Positions 52,928 through 61,640 of a stretch of DNA of 64,000 nucleotides are shown here, one piece after another; position 1 is the stretch's first letter; every line of letters starts with the position of its first letter. The position numbers and the translations under genes are program-made. Below the pieces are notes generated by a model that worked only from the letters and a program-made list of their open reading frames with translations, was not told the origin of the DNA and ran no database searches. This DNA comes from Paenibacillus rhizosphaerae. GTDB taxonomy: Bacteria; Bacillota; Bacilli; Paenibacillales; Paenibacillaceae. Location: the NCBI RefSeq assembly GCF_014192015.1, contig NZ_JACHXJ010000001.1, positions 1,054,001 to 1,118,000 on the forward strand. Reading direction: 5' to 3'.

Positions 52928-54043
52928 ATGACAGGGCATGGTGCTAGCAGAGATTACGTGGTCACTGAAATTCCTGTTGAGATGCTGTTCACCGAATTGG
53001 ATGTTCGGTCGGCCCGTACCGACCATCTGATCGAATCGTTTACGGACCGTTGGTACGAACACCATCTTCAGTATGCCGACATTTCCATGATGCGGCTTGT
53101 GCCGCACCGGGAGCTGTACCGCTATTTTGCGGGAGAGCCTGGCGCTGCGCCCGATGCTTACCTGGATTGGCATGAGCAGATTCACGCGACACGGGGAATA
53201 ACGCCGCTGATGTCCGGAAAAGAGCTGCTGAATCAAAGACGGCTCGAAAACGACAATATGCGGTCTGAGCTCCACATCGGATCGGACTTTTTTTTCGATC
53301 ATCCGGTCAAAGCGAGATGGAATCCGGGCGGATACTTTAATATTTTGGATGGACATCACCGGGCTAGTTTTCTGTACTGCCTCGGCTTTCGGAGAATTCC
53401 CGTCCGGATCCCGCTTCAGGATTACCCGGTCTGGCTTCATTCTGCGGCAGCGGCTGAGGTCGAGCAAACGATGAAGGATCAGCAGCGAACGCTGATCTAC
53501 ACGCCGATCTTACATCCGCGGTTTTATGGTATGCACAGCGAGCGGGACGAGACGTATCCAACAAGGCTTGATCATATTGCCCGGTTTTTGGGGCCAGGGA
53601 AGCTGAAAGGGAAGAAGCTCCTGGACATCGGCTGCAACATTGGTTACTATGCGAGGCATTTCGTCAGGGAAGGGGCGGAAGTCACCGGGTTTGAACCCGA
53701 TCCGGACCACTATGCCCTCCTTCACAAGCTGAACGCGATGGAACGGACGGCGTTTTCCGTCATGACGGAGCGCTTTGAACAATCCGAAGCCATTCAGCAA
53801 TATGATATCGGACTGCTGCTGACCGTTTTTTATCATGTTATGAAAGATCCGGAAGCTTGCAGGCGGTTTCTCGCCCAGCTGGACCGGAGCGTCTGCGGCG
53901 TGCTCTTCTGGGAATCCGGGGATGCCATTGAAGCGGAGAAGAAGATGCTGATGGAGAATACCGGTTTTAACCATTATGAAAAGCTGGCGGATACGTTCGG
54001 TACGGGGAAGTACCGGGAACTCGGTGTTTTTCGAAAAGCATAG
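52928..54043 (+). CDS. Two-domain protein: ParB-like N-terminus fused to SAM methyltransferase
   Basis: 371 residues from ATG 52928 (GGGGGAAGCG upstream); the longer open frame to 52706 overlaps the previous gene. N-terminal ~205 residues hold NILDGHHRASFLYCLGFRRI, reminiscent of the ParB-like GxxR/HHR nucleotide-binding loop. C-terminal ~160 residues are a methyltransferase: KKLLDIGCNIGYYARHFVRE, VTGFEPDPDHYALL, YDIGLLLTVFYHVMKD. Probably acts on glycan precursors with its neighbours. The function of the fusion is not known to me. Confidence 0.75.
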   Translation: MTGHGASRDYVVTEIPVEMLFTELDVRSARTDHLIESFTDRWYEHHLQYADISMMRLVPHRELYRYFAGEPGAAPDAYLDWHEQIHATRGITPLMSGKELLNQRRLENDNMRSELHIGSDFFFDHPVKARWNPGGYFNILDGHHRASFLYCLGFRRIPVRIPLQDYPVWLHSAAAAEVEQTMKDQQRTLIYTPILHPRFYGMHSERDETYPTRLDHIARFLGPGKLKGKKLLDIGCNIGYYARHFVREGAEVTGFEPDPDHYALLHKLNAMERTAFSVMTERFEQSEAIQQYDIGLLLTVFYHVMKDPEACRRFLAQLDRSVCGVLFWESGDAIEAEKKMLMENTGFNHYEKLADTFGTGKYRELGVFRKA

Positions 54044-54086
54044 ACCGGCAGCCTGTAAATCTATCGGAAGCGGAGGTGAAATGCGG

Positions 54087-54785
54087 ATGCATGACGATTT
54101 GTCCGTTCTGATTCCATACCAGCCCGACGGCGGGCCGAGGGATGAGGCGCTGTCCTTTGTCCTTCGGTTTTACAAGCACATTCTGCCTTCGGCGGACATT
54201 TGCATCGGGGAGATCGGCGCGGATGAACCTTTCAGCAGATCCAGGGCGATTAACCGGGCGGCGTCCCGGGCAAGCGGCGGCATCTTCATCATTGCCGACG
54301 GTGATATCATTTACGACCCGCAGCTGGTGGCCGATTCAGTCCGGTGGATCGAGCAGGGGCGGTGGGTGATTCCGTTCAGCCGGATCAACCGGCTGACGCA
54401 GCGCGTTTCCCGGTTGGTCATGGAGGGTGAAGCAATCTGGCCCCTGGATACCGAACTGGATACCCGGGAAGAACATGCGGCCTTTTTTGTCGGGGGCTTA
54501 AATATTGTCGGCCGGGAGGCATTTGAACGGATAGGCGGTTACGATGAGCGTTTCATCGGCTGGGGCGGGGAGGACGAAGCTTTTGCCTATACGATGGATA
54601 CACTGGCGGGCGAGCATGTCCGGCTTGACGGACTGATGTTCCATTTCTGGCATCCGTTCGTCGGTCCGCAGGGCAACCCCCATTATGAGCATAATTACAA
54701 GCTTTTTGAGCGATATCGAGCTGCTCGCGGAGACAGGGAGTCGATGAACGAGCTGATTCGGGAAAAGCAGGCGGGTAAGCCCTGA
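54087..54785 (+). CDS. Glycosyltransferase, galactosyltransferase-like (GT2/GT7 type)
   Basis: 232 residues from ATG 54087, ten bases after GGAGG (in-frame ATG 54081 is only five bases away). GT-A fold: LSVLIPYQPDGGPRDEALSF, RSRAINRAASRASGGIFIIA followed by the DGD metal site, and the Glyco_transf_7C motif GYDERFIGWGGEDEAFAYTM. HFWHPFVGPQ near the end is a likely metal-binding His region. Uses a nucleotide sugar (UDP-Gal/GalNAc-like by family). Co-directional with the neighbouring methyltransferase and GT2 genes. Confidence 0.82.
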   Translation: MHDDLSVLIPYQPDGGPRDEALSFVLRFYKHILPSADICIGEIGADEPFSRSRAINRAASRASGGIFIIADGDIIYDPQLVADSVRWIEQGRWVIPFSRINRLTQRVSRLVMEGEAIWPLDTELDTREEHAAFFVGGLNIVGREAFERIGGYDERFIGWGGEDEAFAYTMDTLAGEHVRLDGLMFHFWHPFVGPQGNPHYEHNYKLFERYRAARGDRESMNELIREKQAGKP

Positions 54786-54849
54786 CTCTAAGACGCTCCG
54801 CCGCAACATGGGCAGCATGGGATGAAAAGGAAAGGGAGGAGCAGAATCT

Positions 54850-55605
54850 ATGACATTATCGGTCATTGTCCCGATCTTGAACGAAGAGACCTTTGTCCCT
54901 TTGTATCTGGAGAGTGTGGCAGCCTTCGCCGATGAAATCATTATCGTGGATGGGGGAAGCACGGACGGAAGCCTGGAGCATATCGCCCGGCTCATGACGA
55001 AGTATCCGATCCGGCTCTTCACGATGCCGCAGACAGGACTTCCCTATACCGAGGACTGGAACGAATCGGAAGTACGGAACTTTCTGATCGGTCAGGCCAC
55101 CGGGGATTGGATTATGAACCTCGATATTGATGAAATCATGGACGACAGGTTCCGGGACGTGCTGCCTGGGCTGATGGCGAACACCGCCGTTGATGTCTAT
55201 CAATTTCCGTTTGTGAACTTTTGGAAAGACCCGAACACGATTCGGGTCAACAGTCCGGGAGATGAACGCTGGTCCAATGACATTACCCGGATGTGGAGGG
55301 CCGGAAAAGGCATCCGTTACCGTGACGAGAAGCATCACTGCACGTTGGAAACGGCCGGCGGAGCCAGCATCTGGAGCGTTCCGCGCGGCCGGGCAGACGT
55401 TAACGTATATCACTACCACTATGCGATCGGCAAGCGGATCAAATATAACGACAACCGCAGAGGAGACGTCAATCTGCTGGACAATGAAGGGGAGCCGGAT
55501 TGGAATTATATCCATCAGGAGTACCAAATCGCCACGGTCCCTTTTCAAGGGGAGCATCCGGCCGTCATTCAGCGTTATTTGGCGCAGCTCAGCAACAATG
55601 GTTAG
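54850..55605 (+). CDS. Glycosyltransferase family 2
   Basis: 251 residues (GGAGGAG before the ATG). N-terminal GT2 strand-loop LSVIVPILNEETFVPLYLES, DEIIIVDGGSTDGSLEHIAR, then ATGDWIMNLDIDEIMDD with the DxD metal site. The rest (RYRDEKHHCTLETAGG, RADVNVYHYHYAIGKRIKYN) is typical of the WaaE/KdtX-like or SunS-like GT2 branch that includes protein S/O-glycosyltransferases. Ends the plus-strand part of the cluster at the hairpin 55635-55687. Confidence 0.85.
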   Translation: MTLSVIVPILNEETFVPLYLESVAAFADEIIIVDGGSTDGSLEHIARLMTKYPIRLFTMPQTGLPYTEDWNESEVRNFLIGQATGDWIMNLDIDEIMDDRFRDVLPGLMANTAVDVYQFPFVNFWKDPNTIRVNSPGDERWSNDITRMWRAGKGIRYRDEKHHCTLETAGGASIWSVPRGRADVNVYHYHYAIGKRIKYNDNRRGDVNLLDNEGEPDWNYIHQEYQIATVPFQGEHPAVIQRYLAQLSNNG

Positions 55606-55634
55606 AGCACTCAAACTTTAAATGATGAAAGAGT

Positions 55635-55687
55635 GAAAGCCCTCACTTCCGAACCGGGGATGATCCGGGATCCGGGTGAGGGCTTTC
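55635..55687. terminator. Bidirectional terminator between convergent glycosyltransferase genes
   Basis: GAAAGCCCTCAC (55635-55646) pairs perfectly with 55676-55687; the loop contains a second dyad (CCGG/CCGG). The T tract is short on both sides. Confidence 0.7.
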
Positions 55688-55732
55688 TCGTGCCGACAGA
55701 ACGATTGACTCAGCCATTGAAGGAAGGGCTCA

Positions 55733-58357
55733 TCAAGCAAGTGACAGCTGCACGAGGCGGGCCACCTGATGCTCACCGTAAAGATGAAAATCCGGCAATT
55801 TGGCGGCCAGCGGCTCGATCTGTCCTGTCTCGTAGCACATTCCATCCGCCGCATAACGATCGGCATGAATTTCCTCGAACACCTGCTGCGACCCGCAATA
55901 AATGGCTAGATCGAAGCTGATCTGGCTGAATAAATCGATACGGTTGGTCAAATACAACCGGGGGCCGGCCTTGCGGATGCCGACGACGGGATGCTGAAGA
56001 TATGTCATCGTGTAGACAATCACGGTACAGCCGTCCATTTGGGAGAACTGCTTCACCAGCTTCTGCCATCTTGCAGGTTCGTCGCTCCAGGACGATTCTC
56101 CAAGCACCAGCACCCACTTTTCTCCAGGATGGAGAGCATCGGCCTGTTCCCGGACTTCTTCAGGGGTTACTGCCAGGTTAAAAGGGTTCAACGGACCTTT
56201 AGGCAGCTGCCAAGACTTATTCCACTTTGCTTCGTAATATTGCTTGTTTCGTTCCCACAACGATTGATATTCCTGGTTTTTCAGCTTCTTGATCGTTGCG
56301 CTGCCGTGATGATACACAAAGGCGTCTTCGACGATCACCATCCGGTAGCCCGCTCGCTTGACCCGTTCACAGTAATCATCATCCTCGAACATGCCGATGC
56401 CGTAGCGGCGGTCCAGCGGCCCTATCTCTTGAAATGCGCCGCGGCGGATGGCCACGCAGAAAAATCCGAGCAGTCCGGTTTCGCGGGTGCGTCCGCGATA
56501 ACTTTCATAAAACTCCTGCAGCCAGCCGGGATCCGCGCCCTGTACGGCGTCGCCGATAAAAAAATCGAGCGCTTGATCGTTCCCTACGTGATTGGACATG
56601 GGTCCGGTCATGGCGATATCGCTGTGTTCCTGCATCGGCCGGATCAGTTTGGGAACCCAGGTCGAGTCGGGAACGATCGTATCGTTATTCAGGAGGATCA
56701 GATACTCGCCGGTGGCACAGCTTGCGCCCAGTGAGTTCCCCTCAGCAAAACCCAGATTGATGGGTGAAAATACGGTCTGGACCGGCTTCTGCGCCAATGC
56801 CGCAAGCTGCACACGCGTCTGATCCGTCGAGCCGTTATCGACCACGATGATCTCCATGTTCGGATAGGCGTCTTTCCGAAGCAGGCTGTTCAAGCACTGC
56901 CGGGTGAACGACCAGTTGTTATGGGTCACAATGACGATGCTAACCTTAGGAAAGATATGCTGTAGAATGGCCCGATGCAGCATTTCGTATCGATGCCCCC
57001 ACGTATTGCTCATGGCAAATTTACGCCGGCATCGCACGGCTTCCGGCTGCGCCGCCCCGATGCTGAGCGCCCGCTCCACCGCGGCCTCGAAACCTGCGGG
57101 GGAATCCGCGATCACGGCCATGTCCGAGGCGATTTCGGTCAGCTCGGGCAGAGGGGTGGAAACGACCGGCTTGCCCGCCGCCAAATATTCATAGAGCTTG
57201 ACAGGGTTTGTCGCCTGGGTCAAATGGTTCTGGAGAAACGGTATGATCGCGCAGTCAAACCGGTGAAGATAGCCGGGAAGCTCCTCATAGGGCTTTTCCC
57301 CGAGCAGCAGTACGTTCGGCAACTGCTCCACCCCGGAAGTGTCGCAGCCGAACGTATGGCCGATTAAGGCGAAGGTCCATTCCGGCCTGTTCCGGGCCAT
57401 CGTCTCAATCAAGCCGATATCGAACCAGTCCGAGATTGCACCGTAATAGCCGATCACCGGGCCGGTAATGCTGCTGAGTTCTGCGGGGGCGCTGCCCACC
57501 CAACCGGCGAAATGGCTGACATCGGCGGCGTTGCGCACCAGAATCGATGAGGGATTCAGCTCACGGACGCGCTGGTGAAGCACTTGAGAGGAAGTGAGCA
57601 CCACATTTGCGTTTCGGATCAGCAGGTCTTCCTGATGAATAACGTCGGCATGATTAGTCGAAAAACCGGCATGATCGTCCATACAGTCATAAATCATGTT
57701 GTGCCGGTTCATTGCCGTAACAAGCGGAGTCCAAAACGGAAGGTCGACGATGGATACATACGAGGTGACCGCAAATTTGGCAAGGACATGTTCCAGTGAC
57801 CATTTCAAATATTGGATATCCAGATCGTCCATGTGGTCCTGATACAAGTTTAAGCGTCTATGGGCACAGAGGGTCACCAGCCATACGTTCCGGTCCACCT
57901 TTTTGAATTTGACAAAGCGGCAGACCTCATCCCTGGCGGCATGCTCCCTCGAAATATAGACGACGTCCGTCGTTATATAAAAAACGCGGTGGCCACGTGC
58001 GGCGAACTGCCGGGACAACTGCTGCGGGCGCTGCCAGCGGAAATCCCAGTCAATAACGGGAAACCGGATGACGTCATAGGGTACCGCCGAATCCGGTCCG
58101 GGCTTAGCTGTCCGAAGGTCCTGTACGGCCTCCATGACAGGAGGGGCCGTGATGTGGAAGCGAGGGGGCGGATACGCCCCGAGGTGCTCCCCTGGAAAAG
58201 GCTCCATCGGCAGAGAATCGCGAGGTGAAGCAAGCGCGGTTATTCGCGGGTCGAGGGCATGTTTTGGCTTAACGGAATGATTGCTTTTCGGTTTCTGGGC
58301 CGCGGAGGCAGACAATTGACGGGACGCCTTCCTGGATCGGTTCCTCGGTTTGTTCAA
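55733..58357 (-). CDS. Bifunctional glycosyltransferase (GT4-like + GT2)
   Basis: 874 residues from TTG 58357, eight bases after GGGAGGAG. A basic, low-complexity N-terminus (~1-60) precedes a GT-B half (~90-460; WDFRWQRPQQLSRQFAARGH, IYDCMDDHAGF, GYYGAISDWFDIGLIE, KLYEYLAAGKPVVSTPLPEL). A GT2 domain (~470-720; KVSIVIVTHNNWSFTRQCLN, IIVVDNGSTDQTRVQ, EYLILLNNDTIVPDSTWVPK, MFEDDDYCERVKRAGYRMVI) follows. The last ~130 residues resemble part of another Rossmann domain. Such tandem enzymes build repeat glycans or protein-linked chains. Divergent from the collagen-like gene. Confidence 0.88.
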   Translation of the reverse strand: MNKPRNRSRKASRQLSASAAQKPKSNHSVKPKHALDPRITALASPRDSLPMEPFPGEHLGAYPPPRFHITAPPVMEAVQDLRTAKPGPDSAVPYDVIRFPVIDWDFRWQRPQQLSRQFAARGHRVFYITTDVVYISREHAARDEVCRFVKFKKVDRNVWLVTLCAHRRLNLYQDHMDDLDIQYLKWSLEHVLAKFAVTSYVSIVDLPFWTPLVTAMNRHNMIYDCMDDHAGFSTNHADVIHQEDLLIRNANVVLTSSQVLHQRVRELNPSSILVRNAADVSHFAGWVGSAPAELSSITGPVIGYYGAISDWFDIGLIETMARNRPEWTFALIGHTFGCDTSGVEQLPNVLLLGEKPYEELPGYLHRFDCAIIPFLQNHLTQATNPVKLYEYLAAGKPVVSTPLPELTEIASDMAVIADSPAGFEAAVERALSIGAAQPEAVRCRRKFAMSNTWGHRYEMLHRAILQHIFPKVSIVIVTHNNWSFTRQCLNSLLRKDAYPNMEIIVVDNGSTDQTRVQLAALAQKPVQTVFSPINLGFAEGNSLGASCATGEYLILLNNDTIVPDSTWVPKLIRPMQEHSDIAMTGPMSNHVGNDQALDFFIGDAVQGADPGWLQEFYESYRGRTRETGLLGFFCVAIRRGAFQEIGPLDRRYGIGMFEDDDYCERVKRAGYRMVIVEDAFVYHHGSATIKKLKNQEYQSLWERNKQYYEAKWNKSWQLPKGPLNPFNLAVTPEEVREQADALHPGEKWVLVLGESSWSDEPARWQKLVKQFSQMDGCTVIVYTMTYLQHPVVGIRKAGPRLYLTNRIDLFSQISFDLAIYCGSQQVFEEIHADRYAADGMCYETGQIEPLAAKLPDFHLYGEHQVARLVQLSLA

Positions 58358-58534
58358 GCGTTATTCTCCTCCCTAAACGATTGTCTATGTACAAAATATG
58401 TACCGGGTCAACTTTACGTTTGGGTATAACACTATACGAGAGGATCATTTTTAGGGGAATTGCCCGGGTAAAGGCTTACCGCTGGGCATTTTGATCAACT
58501 TGCACTTGGCCTGGTCCCTATCGTTATCTACCTA

Positions 58535-58543
58535 CATATTGTA
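58535..58543 (+). promoter_or_regulatory. Possible sigma-K -10 element
   Basis: CATATTGTA matches the CATANNNTA consensus of sigma-K promoters, 28 bases before the GTG start of the collagen-like gene. The -35 (AC) is too short to judge. Late mother-cell expression would fit a spore-surface protein. Confidence 0.35.
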
Positions 58544-58570
58544 CCAATGACTATAAAGGAGGTAGGTCAA

Positions 58571-59101
58571 GTGAAATTGGTATTCATGAAAAAACACGCG
58601 AAGGATTTCGAAAAGCCCGTACATCACAAAAAGAAGCGGCATCACCATAACAAAAAAACGGGTTCGCTTCAGAAAGTGATCCATGATATCAAGCACCGGC
58701 TGATAAAACTGAAGCAGCAGTTCGAGAGCTTGGCGGGCACGGTGACGGAACTTTCGGCTCGGGTCAGCAAGCTGGAGCAGCAGGTTGCCACCCTGAACAG
58801 CCGCTTGGGCATTGGTCCAGGCCCGGCACCAGGACCGGCACCAGGCCCGGCACCAGGCCCCGGACCGGGCCCAGCACCTGGACCAGCACCAGGACCGGGT
58901 CCAGGCCCAGCGCCGGGTACAGGACCTACAGGCATTGTGGCCCTGCTCACGCCGCGGATCAATACACGCGTCACGTTGGAAACGCCGGTAGGAACCATAT
59001 TCGGTACCTTGATTCTGATTGGCGAGGACTATGTCCAGATTCTTGAACCGGATGGCAGCAACGTATTGATTCCGTTCCGCAGCTTGTTGGCCGTATCATA
59101 A
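58571..59101 (+). CDS. Collagen-like Gly-Pro repeat protein with coiled coil and DUF2642-like domain
   Basis: 176 residues from GTG 58571, eight bases after AAAGGAGG. Order: His/Lys-rich N-terminus (HHKKKRHHHNKK), a coiled coil ~35-85 (LIKLKQQFESLAGTVTELSA, VSKLEQQVATLNSRL), a ~38-residue Gly/Pro/Ala tract, and a C-terminal ~55-residue LSm-like domain (VTLETPVGTIFGTLILIGED, YVQILEPDGSNVLIPF) like DUF2642 spore proteins. The layout suggests a trimer or fibre on the spore surface and a likely target for the adjacent glycosyltransferases. No signal peptide, as for mother-cell coat proteins. Confidence 0.75.
   Translation: MKLVFMKKHAKDFEKPVHHKKKRHHHNKKTGSLQKVIHDIKHRLIKLKQQFESLAGTVTELSARVSKLEQQVATLNSRLGIGPGPAPGPAPGPAPGPGPGPAPGPAPGPGPGPAPGTGPTGIVALLTPRINTRVTLETPVGTIFGTLILIGEDYVQILEPDGSNVLIPFRSLLAVS
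58812..58926 (+). repeat. Gly-Pro/Pro-Ala codon repeat tract
   Basis: About 115 bases of repeated GGNCCNGCNCCN units coding (PGPAPG)n and PGPGPG variants inside the collagen-like gene. Such tracts change length by slipped-strand mispairing. Confidence 0.8.
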
Positions 59102-59128
59102 CCTAAGTGATCTCAGGAGGGAAAGTTT

Positions 59129-59332
59129 ATGAATTTTGAGGAAGCACTTGCCGTCTTTGTCGGCAGACGCGTCGAAGTACTTCAGCCCAACCAATTTATC
59201 CAGGGAATTGAGGCATCCGCATCAGGTGGAATTCTGGCCGTAGATACCGTAAGCTCCAATTATATACCGACGACTCAGAGGGTGAATATAACGATCAATA
59301 GTGTGTCACTCGTCCGCATCCTGCCTTTGTAA
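59129..59332 (+). CDS. Small DUF2642-like (YuzF-like) protein
   Basis: 67 residues (CAGGAGGGAAAG before ATG 59129), 27 bases after the collagen-like gene and surely co-transcribed. The whole protein matches the small beta-barrel domain at the end of its neighbour: VGRRVEVLQPNQFIQGIEAS, GGILAVDTVSSNYI, RVNITINSVSLVRILP. Possibly a spore-coat partner. Its last 27 bases overlap the 3' end of the minus-strand glycosyltransferase gene. Confidence 0.7.
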   Translation: MNFEEALAVFVGRRVEVLQPNQFIQGIEASASGGILAVDTVSSNYIPTTQRVNITINSVSLVRILPL

Positions 59333-60643
59333 TCGATCATGATTAGGGTGCCGTCCATTGTCTCCGGCGTTCATCCAGCTCAGCCAAGCCGCATAATGAT
59401 CCGCATGGCGGTGGGTGATGCTGTGCAGCCGGATGCGCCGATGGTACAGCGCTTTATGGACATAATGGAATTCGGCGGACTCCGATATTCTGGCAAGGAT
59501 TTCGATATCTTCGTACAGGCGGCCGCCGAACAGGGTGGCCGTGTTCCAGCCGGACAGCGATTTGAGCTTGGCTGTATTGAACATCCGCGGGGCAATGGGA
59601 ACGCCGGCATCGATCACCCTGGCAGTGGAGAATGGATGAATGGATGTCCTGACACCCTGGTAGATCAGCTGCTTATTCATCCGTTCTCCCCACTGGACGT
59701 GATCGGCATAAATAACGCTTGCGTCACAGTGCAGGCGGGCCTTACCGTATAACTGGTTCAGGCAGTCGGGGGACAGCCAGTCGTCGGCATCAAGCTCGAG
59801 CAGCCAGCTTCCTTTCGCCATGGACAATCCTGAATTTAAAGCATGGGCCTTTCCCGAATTGCGCTCCAGCCGGTATGTGCGGATGCGGCGGTCCGGATAC
59901 AGCGAATCCAAGATATGTGCCGTATGATCGGTCGAACCGTCGTCGATAATCAAGAGTTCCCAATCGGGCAGCGTTTGTGCCATGACCGATCGGACGGCCC
60001 AGGGAATATAATCGGCGTCATTATAAGTACATAACAGGACGGTGACCAGCGGAACTGCGTGTGAGTCGTCCGTCTTCGGCACAACCTGGATCGGTGCGGC
60101 GAGCAGCGGTCGAAGCAGTTCCCATTCCTCGCGTTTTTTCTGCCATGGTAACGATGGGGAAACGGCAGGGGCCAATGGAGGATTGGGGATTGAAGCAGCC
60201 CAGGTATAAGCTGTGGTGAGCTGGTGCTGTTTTTCTAACAGGACATAGGATTCGAAAGGCAGCAGCGCGTTTTCCGCGAAACCTGGCGAAGGCGGCGCCA
60301 TGACAGCGTCCTTTCGCCAAATCAGCGGGCCTCTGGGCGGCTGAAACCGGCCGAGCTCGCCCTCTTTGTTAGCAGTAGGGATGATTAGGCAGCCGGCCGA
60401 CGCTTCACGAAGATTGCAAAGCTCTGAGCGCAGGAAAGCATCCATGCCTGGAAGCACCCGCTCCCCCGCGTGCAGCGTCATAAAGTATGGCTCCTGGTAC
60501 GAGGCAAGCTCGCGGTTCATCCGGGAACCGAGGCTGCCATGTTCCAGCGTGATAATATTCGAATCAGGGAGCTCCTGCTGTACGGAGCGGGCAGTCGCTT
60601 GTGCGTGGCTCAGGTGGTGGGAAGGCAGAATAAAGACGAGCAT
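59306..60643 (-). CDS. Glycosyltransferase family 2 with degenerate N-terminal domain
   Basis: 445 residues from ATG 60643, six bases after AAAGGAG; the open frame extends to 60706 without any ribosome binding site. Residues 1-~190 look like a decayed GT-A domain (LVFILPSHHLSHAQATARSV, YFMTLHAGERVLPGMDAF). Residues ~198-440 are a full GT2: VTVLLCTYNDADYIPWAVRS, LLIIDDGSTDHTAHIL, GSWLLELDADDWLSPDC (DAD metal site), YEDIEILARISES. Convergent with the DUF2642-like gene, 3' ends overlapping by 27 bases. Confidence 0.85.
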   Translation of the reverse strand: MLVFILPSHHLSHAQATARSVQQELPDSNIITLEHGSLGSRMNRELASYQEPYFMTLHAGERVLPGMDAFLRSELCNLREASAGCLIIPTANKEGELGRFQPPRGPLIWRKDAVMAPPSPGFAENALLPFESYVLLEKQHQLTTAYTWAASIPNPPLAPAVSPSLPWQKKREEWELLRPLLAAPIQVVPKTDDSHAVPLVTVLLCTYNDADYIPWAVRSVMAQTLPDWELLIIDDGSTDHTAHILDSLYPDRRIRTYRLERNSGKAHALNSGLSMAKGSWLLELDADDWLSPDCLNQLYGKARLHCDASVIYADHVQWGERMNKQLIYQGVRTSIHPFSTARVIDAGVPIAPRMFNTAKLKSLSGWNTATLFGGRLYEDIEILARISESAEFHYVHKALYHRRIRLHSITHRHADHYAAWLSWMNAGDNGRHPNHDRLQRQDADE

Positions 60644-61040
60644 TGCGGACTCCTTTCCGGTAAAGTTGGCGGCAGCTCCGTCTGAATTTGTATTTTCCAT
60701 GATCAATCAAGGCTCTAAAAAAGAAGCGGCTAATGCCTTCTTGGCAAATCCGCCGTTAACATAGCGTATGTAGCAAAGGCCCAAGTGACACTCCGAAATT
60801 GACAAATCCAGTATGCCACGGTGACTGACGGAATGAAGCTCCGAAGACGGCTGCACCGCTGGGGGTGATCATGACGTAGATTTATGATCAGGGCCTTATC
60901 CGCAATTTTTCTTTCTTAGATAACAAAGGGATTCAACCGGAAGTGGGCTGGCCGAAGGAAGAGGCGTAAAGAAGACGCTCAGGAATACGCAAAGCAGCCG
61001 CGGGATCACCCGCGGCTGCTGAGTATGTCGGCGTATCGCC
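60644..61040. other. Gene-poor gap with the que operon terminator
   Basis: No supported gene. A dyad TGATCAT/ATGATCA (60866-60872, 60884-60890) and a very GC-rich 12-bp hairpin (60993-61004 with 61009-61020) are present. The latter lies just after the queF stop on the minus strand and is followed there by only three T, a weak intrinsic terminator. Confidence 0.55.
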
Positions 61041-61538
61041 TTAACGGTTGTCGATTTTCTCCGGATACAGATCGTGGTTGATCATCCGCTGCTCCGCCCA
61101 CTGCTCATACTTCGTGCCTGGGCGTCCGTAATTGCAGTACGGATCGATGGAAATGCCGCCCCGCGGCGTGAATTTCCCCCATACCTCGATATAACGCGGA
61201 TCCATCAGCTTGATCAGATCGTTCATAATAATATTCATGCAGTCTTCATGGAAGTCTCCATGGTTCCGGAAGCTGAACAGGTACAGCTTCAGCGACTTGC
61301 TCTCGACCATTTTCTGATCGGGAATGTAGCTGATATGAAGTGTGGCAAAATCCGGCTGTCCCGTGATCGGGCACAGGCTGGTAAACTCGGGAAAATTAAA
61401 TTTAACGAAATAATCGCGGTAGGCATGCTTGTTATCAAAGCTCTCGAGCACTTCCGGGGCATATTGAAACACGTACTTGGTTCCCTGGTTGCCGAGCAGC
61501 GTCAAATCCTGCATTTCGTGCGGCTGTCTTCCTGACAT
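61041..61538 (-). CDS. queF: NADPH-dependent 7-cyano-7-deazaguanine reductase
   Basis: 165 residues from ATG 61538 (AGGAGG at good spacing), the short unimodular QueF. Reduces preQ0 to preQ1 with 2 NADPH, the last step before tRNA insertion. Seen: catalytic Cys56 in [15 protein letters not shown] with the acid Asp63, the QueF signature [20 protein letters not shown], and CNYGRP near the end. Last gene of the operon, about 100 bases after queE. Confidence 0.95.
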   Translation of the reverse strand: MSGRQPHEMQDLTLLGNQGTKYVFQYAPEVLESFDNKHAYRDYFVKFNFPEFTSLCPITGQPDFATLHISYIPDQKMVESKSLKLYLFSFRNHGDFHEDCMNIIMNDLIKLMDPRYIEVWGKFTPRGGISIDPYCNYGRPGTKYEQWAEQRMINHDLYPEKIDNR

Positions 61539-61640
61539 TGGGTCATTCCTCCTGGATCGTTTCAAGATATGTTCAAAGGGATGATGCTTTCAGTGGGCAT
61601 CGGCCTGCTTCGCCGAGCTTAAAGATGCTGCAGGTTCTGG

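Noticed and set aside
58810..58925. Short-period repeats taken as a possible CRISPR array
   Set aside because: Units are 6-12 bases without spacers and encode Gly-Pro repeats in frame.
60644..60706. 5' extension of the minus-strand GT2 gene to 60706
   Set aside because: No ribosome binding site there, whereas AAAGGAG sits at correct spacing before 60643.
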